A DNA stretch of 64,000 nt from Devosia sp. (GTDB lineage Bacteria > Pseudomonadota > Alphaproteobacteria > Rhizobiales > Devosiaceae), in the NCBI RefSeq assembly GCF_024707125.1, contig NZ_JANQAH010000011.1, forward strand, positions 434,001 to 498,000, written 5' to 3'. Positions within the stretch are counted from its first letter, which is position 1. The number at the start of each line of letters is the position of its first letter. Position numbers and translations under genes: made by a program. The notes under the pieces are model-generated. The model did not search any database. It was not told the DNA's origin and was given only the letters and a program-made list of their open reading frames with translations. This document shows positions 26,480 through 34,968 of the stretch, in pieces.

Positions 26480-27562
26480 CTATTCCGCGTGATAAGCGAC
26501 GCCCTCGGCATCAAAGAGATGCACCGTCGAGCCATCGACCTTGAGCCGCACCGGCGCGCCCGCTTCGAGCGTCGACTTGCCGATATCGTCGCCAACAATG
26601 ACGGTGCCGTCGCTGAGCCGCGTATGGATCAGCGTCCGGTCCCCCAGCCGCTCGACGAGCGCAATGGTCCCGGAGATTTCACCATCCGGCGCAACACGCA
26701 GCGATTCCGGCCGCACCCCGAAGGTCAGCCCCTGCCCCTGCGCCGGAGCGACAGAGGTCGCAATCGTCGTCGGAATGGTCGAACCACCCGCCGTCACCAC
26801 GACCCGCCCGCCCACATCGGCCAGCGCCGTCACCGGCAAAAAGTTCATCGAGGGCGAACCGACAAAGGCCGCCACGAACCGGCTCGCTGGCTTGGAGTAG
26901 ACCTCCATCGGCGTGCCGATCTGCTCCACCTTGCGGTTGTTCATGACCACGATCCGGCTCGCCAGCGTCATGGCCTCGGTCTGGTCGTGGGTCACGAAAA
27001 TCATCGTCGTGCCGATGCGCTGGTGCAGTTGCGCCAGCTCCACGCGAGTCCGCACCCGCAGCCCCGCATCGAGATTGCTCAGCGGTTCGTCGAGCAAAAA
27101 CGCATCGGGCTCGCGCACAATGGCCCGGCCAATGGCAACACGCTGCCGCTGCCCGCCCGAAAGCTGCGCCGGCCGGCGCTCCAGCAATTGCCCGATTTCC
27201 AGCATGCGCGCCGCTTCATCGACGCGCCGGTTGATCTCGCCCTTGTCGGTGCCGATGTTTTCGAGCCCAAAGCTCATGTTCTGGCGCACCGTCATATGCG
27301 GATAGAGCGCATAATTCTGGAACACCATGGCGACGCCGCGCTGATTGGGCGGCAACTGATCCACCCGGCGCTCGCCGATATGGATTTCGCCCGCATTGAC
27401 CGCCTCGAGCCCGGCAATCATCCGCAGCAGCGTCGACTTTCCGCAGCCCGAAGGCCCAAGAAAGACGATGAACTCGCCCGAGCGGATATGCATGCTGACG
27501 CTGTCCAGCACCTGTACGGCGCCATAGGACTTGCTGACATCCCGAAGGACGATATCGGCCAT
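26480..27562 (-). CDS. Sugar ABC transporter ATP-binding protein (MalK/UgpC type)
   Basis: 360 residues. ATG 27562 has GAGGAGG upstream, so the earlier in-frame start at 27580 is rejected. Walker A is GPSGCGKST, the signature is LSGGQRQR and Walker B is AFLLDEPLSNLD. The C-terminal OB/TOBE domain (GVRPESL) is typical of CUT1 ATPases and may receive regulatory signals. It drives the importer encoded just downstream. It follows the GH2 gene on the same strand, separated by a 235-bp stretch containing a repeat element. Confidence 0.96.
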   Translation of the reverse strand: MADIVLRDVSKSYGAVQVLDSVSMHIRSGEFIVFLGPSGCGKSTLLRMIAGLEAVNAGEIHIGERRVDQLPPNQRGVAMVFQNYALYPHMTVRQNMSFGLENIGTDKGEINRRVDEAARMLEIGQLLERRPAQLSGGQRQRVAIGRAIVREPDAFLLDEPLSNLDAGLRVRTRVELAQLHQRIGTTMIFVTHDQTEAMTLASRIVVMNNRKVEQIGTPMEVYSKPASRFVAAFVGSPSMNFLPVTALADVGGRVVVTAGGSTIPTTIATSVAPAQGQGLTFGVRPESLRVAPDGEISGTIALVERLGDRTLIHTRLSDGTVIVGDDIGKSTLEAGAPVRLKVDGSTVHLFDAEGVAYHAE

Positions 27563-27626
27563 CTCTTTCCTCCTCTTCAACCAGCGCAGCTTTGCTGTCT
27601 TCCGGTTATCAGGCTGGCTACCGCCA

Positions 27627-27768
27627 CACCCCTCATCCGCCCCTGCGGGGCACCTTCTCCCACAAGGGGAGAAGGGAACTCAGTGCCTCCCCAGCCACCG
27701 GCTGTCCCCTCGCCCCTTGTGGGAGAGGGACAGGAAATCCGCGTTCAGCGGATTTCCAGGGTGAGGGG
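27627..27768. repeat. RIME-like mosaic palindromic repeat
   Basis: A run of nested hairpins: CCCC-TGC-GGGG near 27640, CCTTCTCCC-ACAA-GGGGAGAAGG near 27653-27675, and GGAAATCCGC (27733-27742) pairing with GCGGATTTCC (27748-27757). The outer ends ACCCCTCAT and GTGAGGGG are also inverted. Rhizobial RIME/RPE-type elements have this form. It lies between the GH2 and ATPase genes and may cut transcription between them. Confidence 0.8.
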
Positions 27769-27797
27769 TTCTCTCCTCCGCAGAGGAGCTAGTTTGG

Positions 27798-30578
27798 CTA
27801 GAGCGAACCCTTATCCACCGGCAGCTCCGCCGCCGTCGTCACGAGCCCATCGAACAGCGCCGCCGCCACCGGATCAGCCCCGGCATTTTCACGCAGCAGC
27901 CTAAACGTCGTCGCGACAACCCCACCGCGGCCAACCCGCTTCTCGCCAATGATCGCCGCCGGCTTATGCACCCAACCGCAAACCATCCCCGAGATGACGT
28001 TGTTCCCAAACTCCCAGGGCCTGAAGCCCGTCAGCAGGTGATGCGGCACGACATCGGAAAAACTCAGATCAAAGATCGGCCCACCCGGAATGTCCGCAAA
28101 CGCCCCCTCGCGTCGAACCCACGAGAACCCGGCAATCCAGTCCCCGCGCCAGATCGTGCCATCGCGTTCGACAAGGCTGATCCCCGGCAGATGCTGATCG
28201 AGACTCGGCCGGAACTTCTTGCCATCGGCGACAATCGAGCGATGCGGCAGTTCCCCGTCCGGCATGTCCGTCCGCAGGTTCTTATTCGTCTCAACGGTCC
28301 CGTCGGCCAGGATCAGGTAGCGCGCGCCCGCCTTGATGGCTTCGACATCGTCGCCATTCACGGCATGCACCAGCACCACATCGGCCTCGGCAGCCGGTAC
28401 CACACGGTAGCCGAGGCCGCTGGCATAGCTTGCGAGGGAGGAATCGGCGGCAGCGATGGAGGGTCGCCCGGCCGTATCGCGCTTTGCATAAAGCGCGATC
28501 TCGCAAGTGTTGCGCGAGAGGACCGAACCGTTGGCCTCCAGCACAAATTCTATGGACAGCACACGATTGCCGCCGCCCGCAGGCAGGGCAAAACCAATCT
28601 TGCCGAGATCAGCCGTAGATACCTTGCCCGTCGCCGGCACTGCAACAGAACCCGAAACCTCGCCGCTCCAGCGCAGCACCGCGCCGGCCGGAATGGAAAG
28701 ACCGCCGGTCCCGATTTTCAGCTCGATATCGAGCGTTTCACCCAGATATGCCGAGTAACGCGCCGGACGCGGCACGATGACGATGTCAGCGTTGATCGTC
28801 CCAAACACATCGTGGAACACGCGCGGATTGCGCTCGATATCCAAGAGGCCATTGGCCTCCCAATGCACGTCCGTCAGCTCGGTGATCACATAGCCCATGA
28901 TCGAGGAGTAGCGGCGCATCTCCTCGATCTCGTAGCGCAGGTTCATGAACTGATACCACTGCACGTTCTCGATAAAGGCATCGAACGAGCCGAAGGTTTT
29001 GGCGAGATCGAGCGCACCAAAGCGATCCTCGATACCATGCGGCAGCGCCACGCCATCGCCCCAGAGCGATCCCGTCTCGAACCAATCCGGCTCCGACCCA
29101 TCCTCGCGACGCAGCTTCTTGGGATCAGGCAGGCCCCAGACGCCGAATTCGGAAACGATCAACGGCTCATCGCCCTTCCGCTCCGCATCGCCAAGGCTTG
29201 AGAACGTCCAGTCGGCGCCGGCCGCAAACTGCGCGGTGATGTCGTCCCACTCCTGCCGGCGCTCCGGCACCGAGCGGTAATAGTGGTAGTCATTGAGGTC
29301 GGTCTTGACGTGGAAGTTCGGGAAACAGGCGGAGTTGTCCACCACGAGGCGCGTAGCATCCTCGGCCTTCAGCCAGTCATAGGTATCCTTCACCCACTGC
29401 CGATGCTCGGCATTTTCGAGCATGCGGGTGCCCCAGTCCTCGTTGATGATCGTCCAGGCGATGATCGAGGGATGGTTGCGGTCGCGCTTCAAAATACCCG
29501 TCATCGTGTCGCGCATGCGCTGCGCCGATTTCGAGGTGAAATTCGCCACGTTCGGAATTTCGGTCCAGACGAGCAGGCCAAAACGGTCGGCCACGTCATA
29601 GTAGCGCGGGTCCGGCACCTTGATGTGGCAGCGCAGCGTATTGAGACCGAGTTCCTTGGCCTTCTTGGCCTGGTCTTCCAGAAACTCGAGCGAGGGCGGC
29701 GTGTAGATGCCGTCCGGATAATAGTCCTGATCCAGCGCGCCGCGCATATAGATCGGCTCGCTATTGAGGAGGATCTTGCCGTCGCGCGTCTCGACCGAGC
29801 GGAAGCCAAAGCGCTCTTCCACCACGTCGACATCATCGCCCAGCGACACGGTCAACGTATAGAGATTGGGCTGATCGATGCCCCAGAGCTTTGGTGCCGT
29901 AACCGCCAGCTCAACCGCAACCGAAGCCGCCGCCGTCACCGAGCTCTCGGCCACCACATTGCCACCGGCATCGCGCACGGCCAGTGCCACCGGCAGGCCC
30001 ACGGCTGCAGCCGAGAAATCCAGCGCAGCTTTGACAATGCCATCGGTGCCGGCAGTGATGACAACCGCCTCAAGCCGGCGCGCATCGCGCGCTTCCAGCG
30101 ATACCGACTGCCAGAGGCCACCAATCCGGCCGTACCAGGAAATCTTGCCATGCGGCACTTCGCCAAACGGGAAGTCAGGGAAGGCGCGGTGATCGGCCGA
30201 CGGCATGGTCACGCGCACTTCAACTTCATTGGTCGGGCGCAGGAGTTTCGCGTCGAGCACGAAGTCGAACGGCAGGAAGGCGCCTTCATGGCTCCCGAGC
30301 TTCTGCCCGTTGAGGAACACTTCGCAATAGTAGCTCACCGCACCAAAGTGCAACACCAGCTCCTGCCGGTCCCAGCCCGCCGGCACAGCAAAGCTGCGCT
30401 TGTAGACGGCATGACCAAAGGTATCGACGAGGTCGGAGAATTCGGCCTGCCAGGGCTGGGGCACGTGCGCCTCGCGCCAGGGACCATCCTCGTGCTTGAA
30501 CTGCCAGACACCGTCCAGCGACAAGCTCTTGCGCGGCGCGTCGACGGCCTCCGTGGCGACTGCACGACCAAGATTCAT
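27798..30578 (-). CDS. Glycoside hydrolase family 2 enzyme
   Basis: 926 residues. ATG 30578 has GGTGGAG upstream; ATG 30587 is also in frame. An N-terminal sugar-binding jelly roll (SLDGVWQFKHEDGPW), an Ig-like sandwich, then the TIM barrel with acid/base Glu380 in INEDWG and nucleophile Glu477 in VSEFGVWG. The C-terminal third adds further sandwich domains. GH2 includes beta-galactosidases, beta-glucuronidases and beta-mannosidases; I cannot choose among them. No signal peptide, so it cleaves imported sugar in the cytoplasm. It heads the operon with the ABC importer and diverges from a LacI regulator. Confidence 0.94.
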   Translation of the reverse strand: MNLGRAVATEAVDAPRKSLSLDGVWQFKHEDGPWREAHVPQPWQAEFSDLVDTFGHAVYKRSFAVPAGWDRQELVLHFGAVSYYCEVFLNGQKLGSHEGAFLPFDFVLDAKLLRPTNEVEVRVTMPSADHRAFPDFPFGEVPHGKISWYGRIGGLWQSVSLEARDARRLEAVVITAGTDGIVKAALDFSAAAVGLPVALAVRDAGGNVVAESSVTAAASVAVELAVTAPKLWGIDQPNLYTLTVSLGDDVDVVEERFGFRSVETRDGKILLNSEPIYMRGALDQDYYPDGIYTPPSLEFLEDQAKKAKELGLNTLRCHIKVPDPRYYDVADRFGLLVWTEIPNVANFTSKSAQRMRDTMTGILKRDRNHPSIIAWTIINEDWGTRMLENAEHRQWVKDTYDWLKAEDATRLVVDNSACFPNFHVKTDLNDYHYYRSVPERRQEWDDITAQFAAGADWTFSSLGDAERKGDEPLIVSEFGVWGLPDPKKLRREDGSEPDWFETGSLWGDGVALPHGIEDRFGALDLAKTFGSFDAFIENVQWYQFMNLRYEIEEMRRYSSIMGYVITELTDVHWEANGLLDIERNPRVFHDVFGTINADIVIVPRPARYSAYLGETLDIELKIGTGGLSIPAGAVLRWSGEVSGSVAVPATGKVSTADLGKIGFALPAGGGNRVLSIEFVLEANGSVLSRNTCEIALYAKRDTAGRPSIAAADSSLASYASGLGYRVVPAAEADVVLVHAVNGDDVEAIKAGARYLILADGTVETNKNLRTDMPDGELPHRSIVADGKKFRPSLDQHLPGISLVERDGTIWRGDWIAGFSWVRREGAFADIPGGPIFDLSFSDVVPHHLLTGFRPWEFGNNVISGMVCGWVHKPAAIIGEKRVGRGGVVATTFRLLRENAGADPVAAALFDGLVTTAAELPVDKGSL

Positions 30579-30725
30579 AATCTCCACCCTTAAGCGTATT
30601 AGTTATATTATTATCACCATATGGCCGAAACGACCCGCTTGGCAAGAGGGTGAAAATGACAGCATCACTGATGTAAAAAGGGTCCGCGCGCGGCTGTAAC
30701 CAACTCGCTGAAACGCTGACCTCGG

Positions 30726-30744
30726 TGCTAACAGTCTGCTAGCA
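30726..30744. promoter_or_regulatory. Candidate LacI-family operator (19-bp imperfect palindrome)
   Basis: TGCTAACAGTCTGCTAGCA matches its own reverse complement at 16 of 18 paired positions. It lies in the 212-bp divergent region between GH2 and the LacI gene, 46 bp before the LacI start. It is a likely site for the adjacent regulator; odd spacing differs from the classic CG-centred LacI site. Confidence 0.5.
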
Positions 30745-30790
30745 ATTGGCTTACACAGAGGGGAATCTATCCCCGCACCAGGGAGCTCAG

Positions 30791-31816
30791 GTGGAAAAGC
30801 GCGCGACCATGCACGAAGTGGCCGAACTGGCGGGAGTTTCCCAGGCCACGGTCTCGCTGGTGCTCAATGGCGTCCCCAATGCCCGAGTCTCGAAAGCCAC
30901 CCGCCGCCGCGTGCAGGAAGCCGCCGAGCAATTGGGCTATCGCCGCGGCAAGGCGCACGCCGTCCCCGCCGGCCGCCAGCGCGTCATCGGTCTCTTCATC
31001 GATGAAGTGTCGACGACCCCCTTCGCCGCCCAATTCCTCGAAGGCGCCCGTGACGAAGCCGCCCTGCAGGACGTCACCGTCGCCACCTTCTGCACCGGCA
31101 ACAGCCCCGCCCTCGAACAGGCCGGCCTCGACATGCTGGTCGCCCAAAACGCCATCGGCGCCATCTACACAACGCTCATGACGCGCGAAGTCGTTGTTCC
31201 CAATGCTTTTTCCGCCCTGCCGCTGATCCTTCTCAACTGCTACGAAAAGCGCCTGAAACACCCCGCAGTCGTGCCCGGCGACATCGTCGGCGGCTATATG
31301 GCAACCGAAGCCCTTCTCAAGGCCGGCCATCGGCGCATTGCCCACCTCGCCGGAGAACACGACACCGCCGAAGCCGCCATCGATCGTGAAAAGGGTTTCA
31401 GGCAAGCCATGGAAAAAGCCGGAGTGCCGGTCGATGAAAGCCTCGTCACCCTCGGCGGCTGGTCCATCCGCGCCGGCCGCGAGCGCGCCCTGGCCCTGCT
31501 CTCTCGCCCCGATCGCCCCACGGCCATCTTCTGCTTCAACGACCGCATGGCCATCGGCTGCTACGAAGCCGCCCGCATCCTCGGCCTGCAAATCCCGGAA
31601 GACCTCTCCATCGTCGGCTTCGACAACGAAGACATTTCCGCCAGCATGGACCCGCCGCTTTCGACCATGGTCCTCCCCCACGACGAAATGGCCCGCTGGG
31701 CCGTCGGCCAACTTTTAGACGGCTTTGACGACCTCGACGCCGACGAGCGCATGCAAAAACTTAAGATTGAGTGCGAGTACGTCGAGAGGAATTCGATAGC
31801 GCCACCAAGGTCTTGA
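30791..31816 (+). CDS. LacI-family transcriptional regulator of the GH2/ABC operon
   Basis: About 341 residues. GTG 30791 is preferred because AGGGAG lies 5 nt upstream; the only earlier opening is TTG 30746. N-terminal HTH: MHEVAELAGVSQATVSLVLN with hinge helix following. The rest is a periplasmic-binding-protein-like sugar sensor (HRRIAHLAGEH, IFCFNDRMAIGCYEA, LSIVGFDNEDI). It should bind DNA without ligand and release when the imported sugar appears. It diverges from the GH2 gene. It is similar over its full length to the LacI protein at 31882-32970, which points at it tail to tail. Confidence 0.94.
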   Translation: MEKRATMHEVAELAGVSQATVSLVLNGVPNARVSKATRRRVQEAAEQLGYRRGKAHAVPAGRQRVIGLFIDEVSTTPFAAQFLEGARDEAALQDVTVATFCTGNSPALEQAGLDMLVAQNAIGAIYTTLMTREVVVPNAFSALPLILLNCYEKRLKHPAVVPGDIVGGYMATEALLKAGHRRIAHLAGEHDTAEAAIDREKGFRQAMEKAGVPVDESLVTLGGWSIRAGRERALALLSRPDRPTAIFCFNDRMAIGCYEAARILGLQIPEDLSIVGFDNEDISASMDPPLSTMVLPHDEMARWAVGQLLDGFDDLDADERMQKLKIECEYVERNSIAPPRS

Positions 31817-31827
31817 TGCTGCATTAG

Positions 31828-31875
31828 CCCTCATGGTGAGGTGCGAAGCGAAGCGCAGCCTCGAACCACGAGGGC
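31828..31875. repeat. Palindromic repeat between convergent LacI genes
   Basis: CCCTCATGGT near 31828 faces ACCACGAGGG near 31866 (9 of 10 paired), with GCGAAGCGAAGCGC between. This CCTCATG..GAGG form is a widespread rhizobial intergenic repeat. It lies between two convergent stop codons, so a shared terminator role is likely. Confidence 0.7.
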
Positions 31876-31881
31876 GCGGCC

Positions 31882-32970
31882 CTACCCCCGCGGCTTATCC
31901 ACCGAAGCCCGCTCCACCAGCGGGCACTCCAACTTCGTCAGCGGATAGCGATCATCATCAGGCCCATCAGCCAGTTGCTCGGCAATCCACTGCCCCATGG
32001 CCCGATGCGGCAGCACCGACGTCGTCAATTGCGGATGCAGATGCCGCGCAATTTCCTCGTCATCATACCCGACCACCGACATATCCCGCGGGATCTCATA
32101 CCCCGCCTCTTTCAGCGCCTCATAACAGCCGATCGCCATGCGATCGTTCTGGCAAAAGATCGCCGTCGGCACCTCTGGCAAATCCAGGATTTTCCGCGTC
32201 GCCTCATAGCCGGCGCTGGCCGACCAATCGCCCGAAAACACCAGGTCCGCATCGAACGGAATATCCGCCGTCGCCAGCGCCCGCCGATACCCCTTAAGCC
32301 GATCCTGCGCCGCCTCCATCCAGATCTCGCCCGTTATCGTCGCAATCCGCCGGTGACCGCGCGTGATCAGATGATGCGTCGCCCGCTGGCCACCGGCAAT
32401 TTCGCTCGGCACCACAGCGGGATAAGACTGCCCCGTCGTATAGCAATTGAGCAAAAGCACCGGCATATCAAGGTTTCTGAGCGCCAGCGGCAGCTCCACC
32501 TCGCGGGTAAAGATGGTCATATAGACCAGCGCCGAAACCCCTTGTTCGACAAAGGTTTCGATCAGCTCCGCCTCGACCTCGGGATCGTTCCGGCTCTGCG
32601 AAACGAAAACGAGATCCCCCGCCCCCTGCGCCGCCTGGCTCAACCCCTCAATCGCCTGCACTGCTTCGGGGCTCGTCGCGAGCTGATCGACAATAAACCC
32701 GATCCTTCCAGCGCGGCGGACCCGCTTGGCCTCCACCGCCACCTTCGCCTGCGGCAAGCCATAACCCAGCCGCCGCGCCGTCTCGAGCACCCTCTGTCGC
32801 GTCTCGCTCGATAATCTTATCCCCGGGGCATCATTTATGACGAATGATACAGTCGCCTGGGAGCAGCCGGCCTCCCGCGCAATATCGGTCATCGTAACCC
32901 GGCGCGAATTCGACCCGCTCTCTTTTCCGGAACGGGCAGGCTTCGCCAATGTGCGGGTTGAAGGAGGCAT
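31882..32970 (-). CDS. LacI-family transcriptional regulator
   Basis: 362 residues. The first 26 residues are a basic Ser/Lys/Arg-rich lead before the HTH MTDIAREAGCSQATVSFVIN. The sensor domain has HRRIATITGE, IFCQNDRMAIGCYEAL and DMSVVGYDDEEI. It lies 76 bp downstream of the Gfo/Idh gene on the same strand, so it may be the last gene of the second sugar operon, or have its own promoter in the gap. GCTAAT half-sites in that gap suggest self-control. It is a paralogue of the LacI protein encoded at 30791-31816. Confidence 0.93.
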   Translation of the reverse strand: MPPSTRTLAKPARSGKESGSNSRRVTMTDIAREAGCSQATVSFVINDAPGIRLSSETRQRVLETARRLGYGLPQAKVAVEAKRVRRAGRIGFIVDQLATSPEAVQAIEGLSQAAQGAGDLVFVSQSRNDPEVEAELIETFVEQGVSALVYMTIFTREVELPLALRNLDMPVLLLNCYTTGQSYPAVVPSEIAGGQRATHHLITRGHRRIATITGEIWMEAAQDRLKGYRRALATADIPFDADLVFSGDWSASAGYEATRKILDLPEVPTAIFCQNDRMAIGCYEALKEAGYEIPRDMSVVGYDDEEIARHLHPQLTTSVLPHRAMGQWIAEQLADGPDDDRYPLTKLECPLVERASVDKPRG

Positions 32971-32996
32971 GACACTCAGAGCTAGATGCCGAAAAA

Positions 32997-33051
32997 GCTA
33001 ATACACAATCAGCTAATATTAGCAAGCCACTGAATGCCAAGGTTTATTAGC
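32997..33051. promoter_or_regulatory. GCTAAT/ATTAGC cluster with a perfect 12-bp palindrome
   Basis: GCTAATATTAGC at 33012-33023 is a perfect palindrome, with one further GCTAAT at 32997-33002 and an ATTAGC at 33046-33051. All lie upstream of the LacI start at 32970. This is a candidate self-regulatory operator; the last half-site enters the end of the Gfo/Idh gene. Confidence 0.5.
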
Positions 33052-34114
33052 GAAAATGTCGGCCGACCTCGGCAAAGAGTTTGAGGTCCTCCATGGAATC
33101 CTCAAGACTGGTCGTCGCCGGTAAGCCATTGGCAACACTATCGAAAAACGCGCCAAGTTCAATACGGAACGGGTCCTCATAGATCGGCCCGATCACTTCC
33201 GTACCGGTATCCGTATCCGTCGAACTTGTGATTTCCAACCGCGTCGGCAGGTTGCGGATATAGGGGGTGTCGTAGTTCATCTTGAAATGCTGAGTCTGGG
33301 TCAGCACCTCGATACCCGCATCGAACCGCGAGACATCGTCGATCACCGCCTCATAGAGCGCGGTGAAATGCCCATAGTCGAAGAGCGCTATCACCGTTTC
33401 GCCATTGTGCTGGGTCGCGTAACGCACCCCTTTTGGCTTGCCGAGCAGATCGCGCATTGCCGAAAAGCTGTGTGAACTCAAGCCCGTAAGCACCTGATAG
33501 GCCCGCAGCGCATCAGGCGGGCAATCCTCGCCCATCACCGAACGCAGCATGGTTTGCGTCCGCGCCCGGCCTTCGGCGATCAACTCACCCGGCACATCCT
33601 TGGGCTTGAAGACGTTGCGTGTCTGCGCCACGAAAAACGGCGCCTCGCGAATGATATCTCGCACCCGCACGTGGCGGATTTTTTCCAATGGCGGCAAGCG
33701 CTTCCTGAGTTCCGCAAAGGCCCGCGAGAACCGCCGCATATAGCCCACGAACACCACCTGCCCCGGCCGTTTCGGCAGCGATAGCAGCGGCTCAAGCTGC
33801 GCCGCGGTCAGGCAAGCAGGCTTCTCGATAAAGACGTGCTTTCCCGAACGAATGGCTTTTTCCAGCAGCTCGGCATGGAGATGATCCGGCGTCAGGATGA
33901 ACACTGCATCCAGCTCCGGATCGGCAATCAGCGCCTCAGCGCTCGCATGCCGCGTCGGCACGCCATAGCGGTTCGCCACATAGTCGACGAGACTGGGCGA
34001 CACGTCGGTTATCGCATTGATCTCAAAGCGATTATCGTCCGCCAGCAGCGGCAGGTGCATAAGCTGGGCGACCTCGCCGAGCCCGATGAGGCCAACCTTG
34101 AGAACCGCACTCAT
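33047..34114 (-). CDS. Gfo/Idh/MocA-family oxidoreductase
   Basis: 355 residues. N-terminal Rossmann fold with LKVGLIGLGEVAQLMHLP, then DAVFILTPDHLHAELLEKAI and the family's EKP motif in HVFIEKPACLT. The C-terminal alpha/beta domain binds substrate. These NAD(P)-dependent enzymes oxidise or epimerise sugars, inositols and amino sugars. ATG 34114 overlaps the stop of the isomerase gene by 4 nt, so the two are translationally coupled and probably act in sequence on one substrate. Confidence 0.93.
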   Translation of the reverse strand: MSAVLKVGLIGLGEVAQLMHLPLLADDNRFEINAITDVSPSLVDYVANRYGVPTRHASAEALIADPELDAVFILTPDHLHAELLEKAIRSGKHVFIEKPACLTAAQLEPLLSLPKRPGQVVFVGYMRRFSRAFAELRKRLPPLEKIRHVRVRDIIREAPFFVAQTRNVFKPKDVPGELIAEGRARTQTMLRSVMGEDCPPDALRAYQVLTGLSSHSFSAMRDLLGKPKGVRYATQHNGETVIALFDYGHFTALYEAVIDDVSRFDAGIEVLTQTQHFKMNYDTPYIRNLPTRLEITSSTDTDTGTEVIGPIYEDPFRIELGAFFDSVANGLPATTSLEDSMEDLKLFAEVGRHFR

Positions 34115-34965
34115 TCCGCGATCCCTTCCATATAGACAAGGTTCCGCGCCGCCAGTTGCAGCGGCGTTTCCGCGGCGTTTTCGGCGACATCCTGCTCGAC
34201 CACGATGGGTCCATCAAAGCCCCGCTCGGCCAGAAGACGCATCACCGCCTGAATATCCACCGCCCCGTCAGGCAGCGGACACATCACCCCCGCACCATAG
34301 GATTTTGCGATAGACAGTTCCCCCGCCAGAACCCGGGCGCGTACGCGCGGATCGACATTCTTGAGGTGCATGTAGGCAATGCGGGAAAACACCTTTTCCA
34401 TATAGGAAACAGGATCTTGGTCCCAAAAGGCATGGTGCCCGGTATCAAAGCAGAGATCGATTTCCGTATCGGACAGCAGCCGATCGATCTGCGCCTCCTT
34501 CTCCACCGCCGTGCCGATATGCGGATGAAAGCTGAGTTTCAGGCCATACTCGCCTTCGACCAGCTTCTGAGCGTCGCGCACCATTCCGACGAGCCCCTGC
34601 CAACCGGCCTCGTCGAGTACACCTTCCTGGCCCGCCGGATACCAATTGCTCTCATCCATGATGACGAGATGCCTGGCACCCAGTGTCTTCAGCAGCGTCG
34701 AAAGCTCGCGCAAGGTCGCCATCAGCACCGGCACGGAGGCCGCATCGCCAAAGGTGTGGACATGGGTCGCGCCAATCAGCGTCAGATTGCGCCTGCCCAA
34801 TTCGTCGCGCAGCAGTTCCGCATCTTTCGGCAAAAAACCGAGCGGCCCCAGTTCAGTACCGCGATAGCCGGCCTCGGCCACCTCATCGAGATATTGCGAC
34901 CACGAATAGTGATTGCCGGTAGGATAGGCGATGCCCCAGGAACAGGGCGCGTTGCCGATAAGCAT
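34111..34965 (-). CDS. Sugar phosphate isomerase/epimerase (TIM-barrel, IolE-like)
   Basis: 284 residues of the xylose isomerase-like TIM-barrel family. The start IGNAPCSWGIAYPTGNHYSW resembles inosose dehydratase IolE. Metal ligands are visible in LVIMDESNWYP, LSFHPHIGTAVE, LCFDTGHHAFW and IVVEQDV. Such enzymes isomerise, epimerise or dehydrate ketoses and inososes using a divalent metal. Coupled to the Gfo/Idh gene; this pair also occurs in inositol catabolism, but the other inositol genes are absent here, so the substrate is left open. Confidence 0.9.
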   Translation of the reverse strand: MLIGNAPCSWGIAYPTGNHYSWSQYLDEVAEAGYRGTELGPLGFLPKDAELLRDELGRRNLTLIGATHVHTFGDAASVPVLMATLRELSTLLKTLGARHLVIMDESNWYPAGQEGVLDEAGWQGLVGMVRDAQKLVEGEYGLKLSFHPHIGTAVEKEAQIDRLLSDTEIDLCFDTGHHAFWDQDPVSYMEKVFSRIAYMHLKNVDPRVRARVLAGELSIAKSYGAGVMCPLPDGAVDIQAVMRLLAERGFDGPIVVEQDVAENAAETPLQLAARNLVYMEGIAE

Positions 34966-34968
34966 GGA

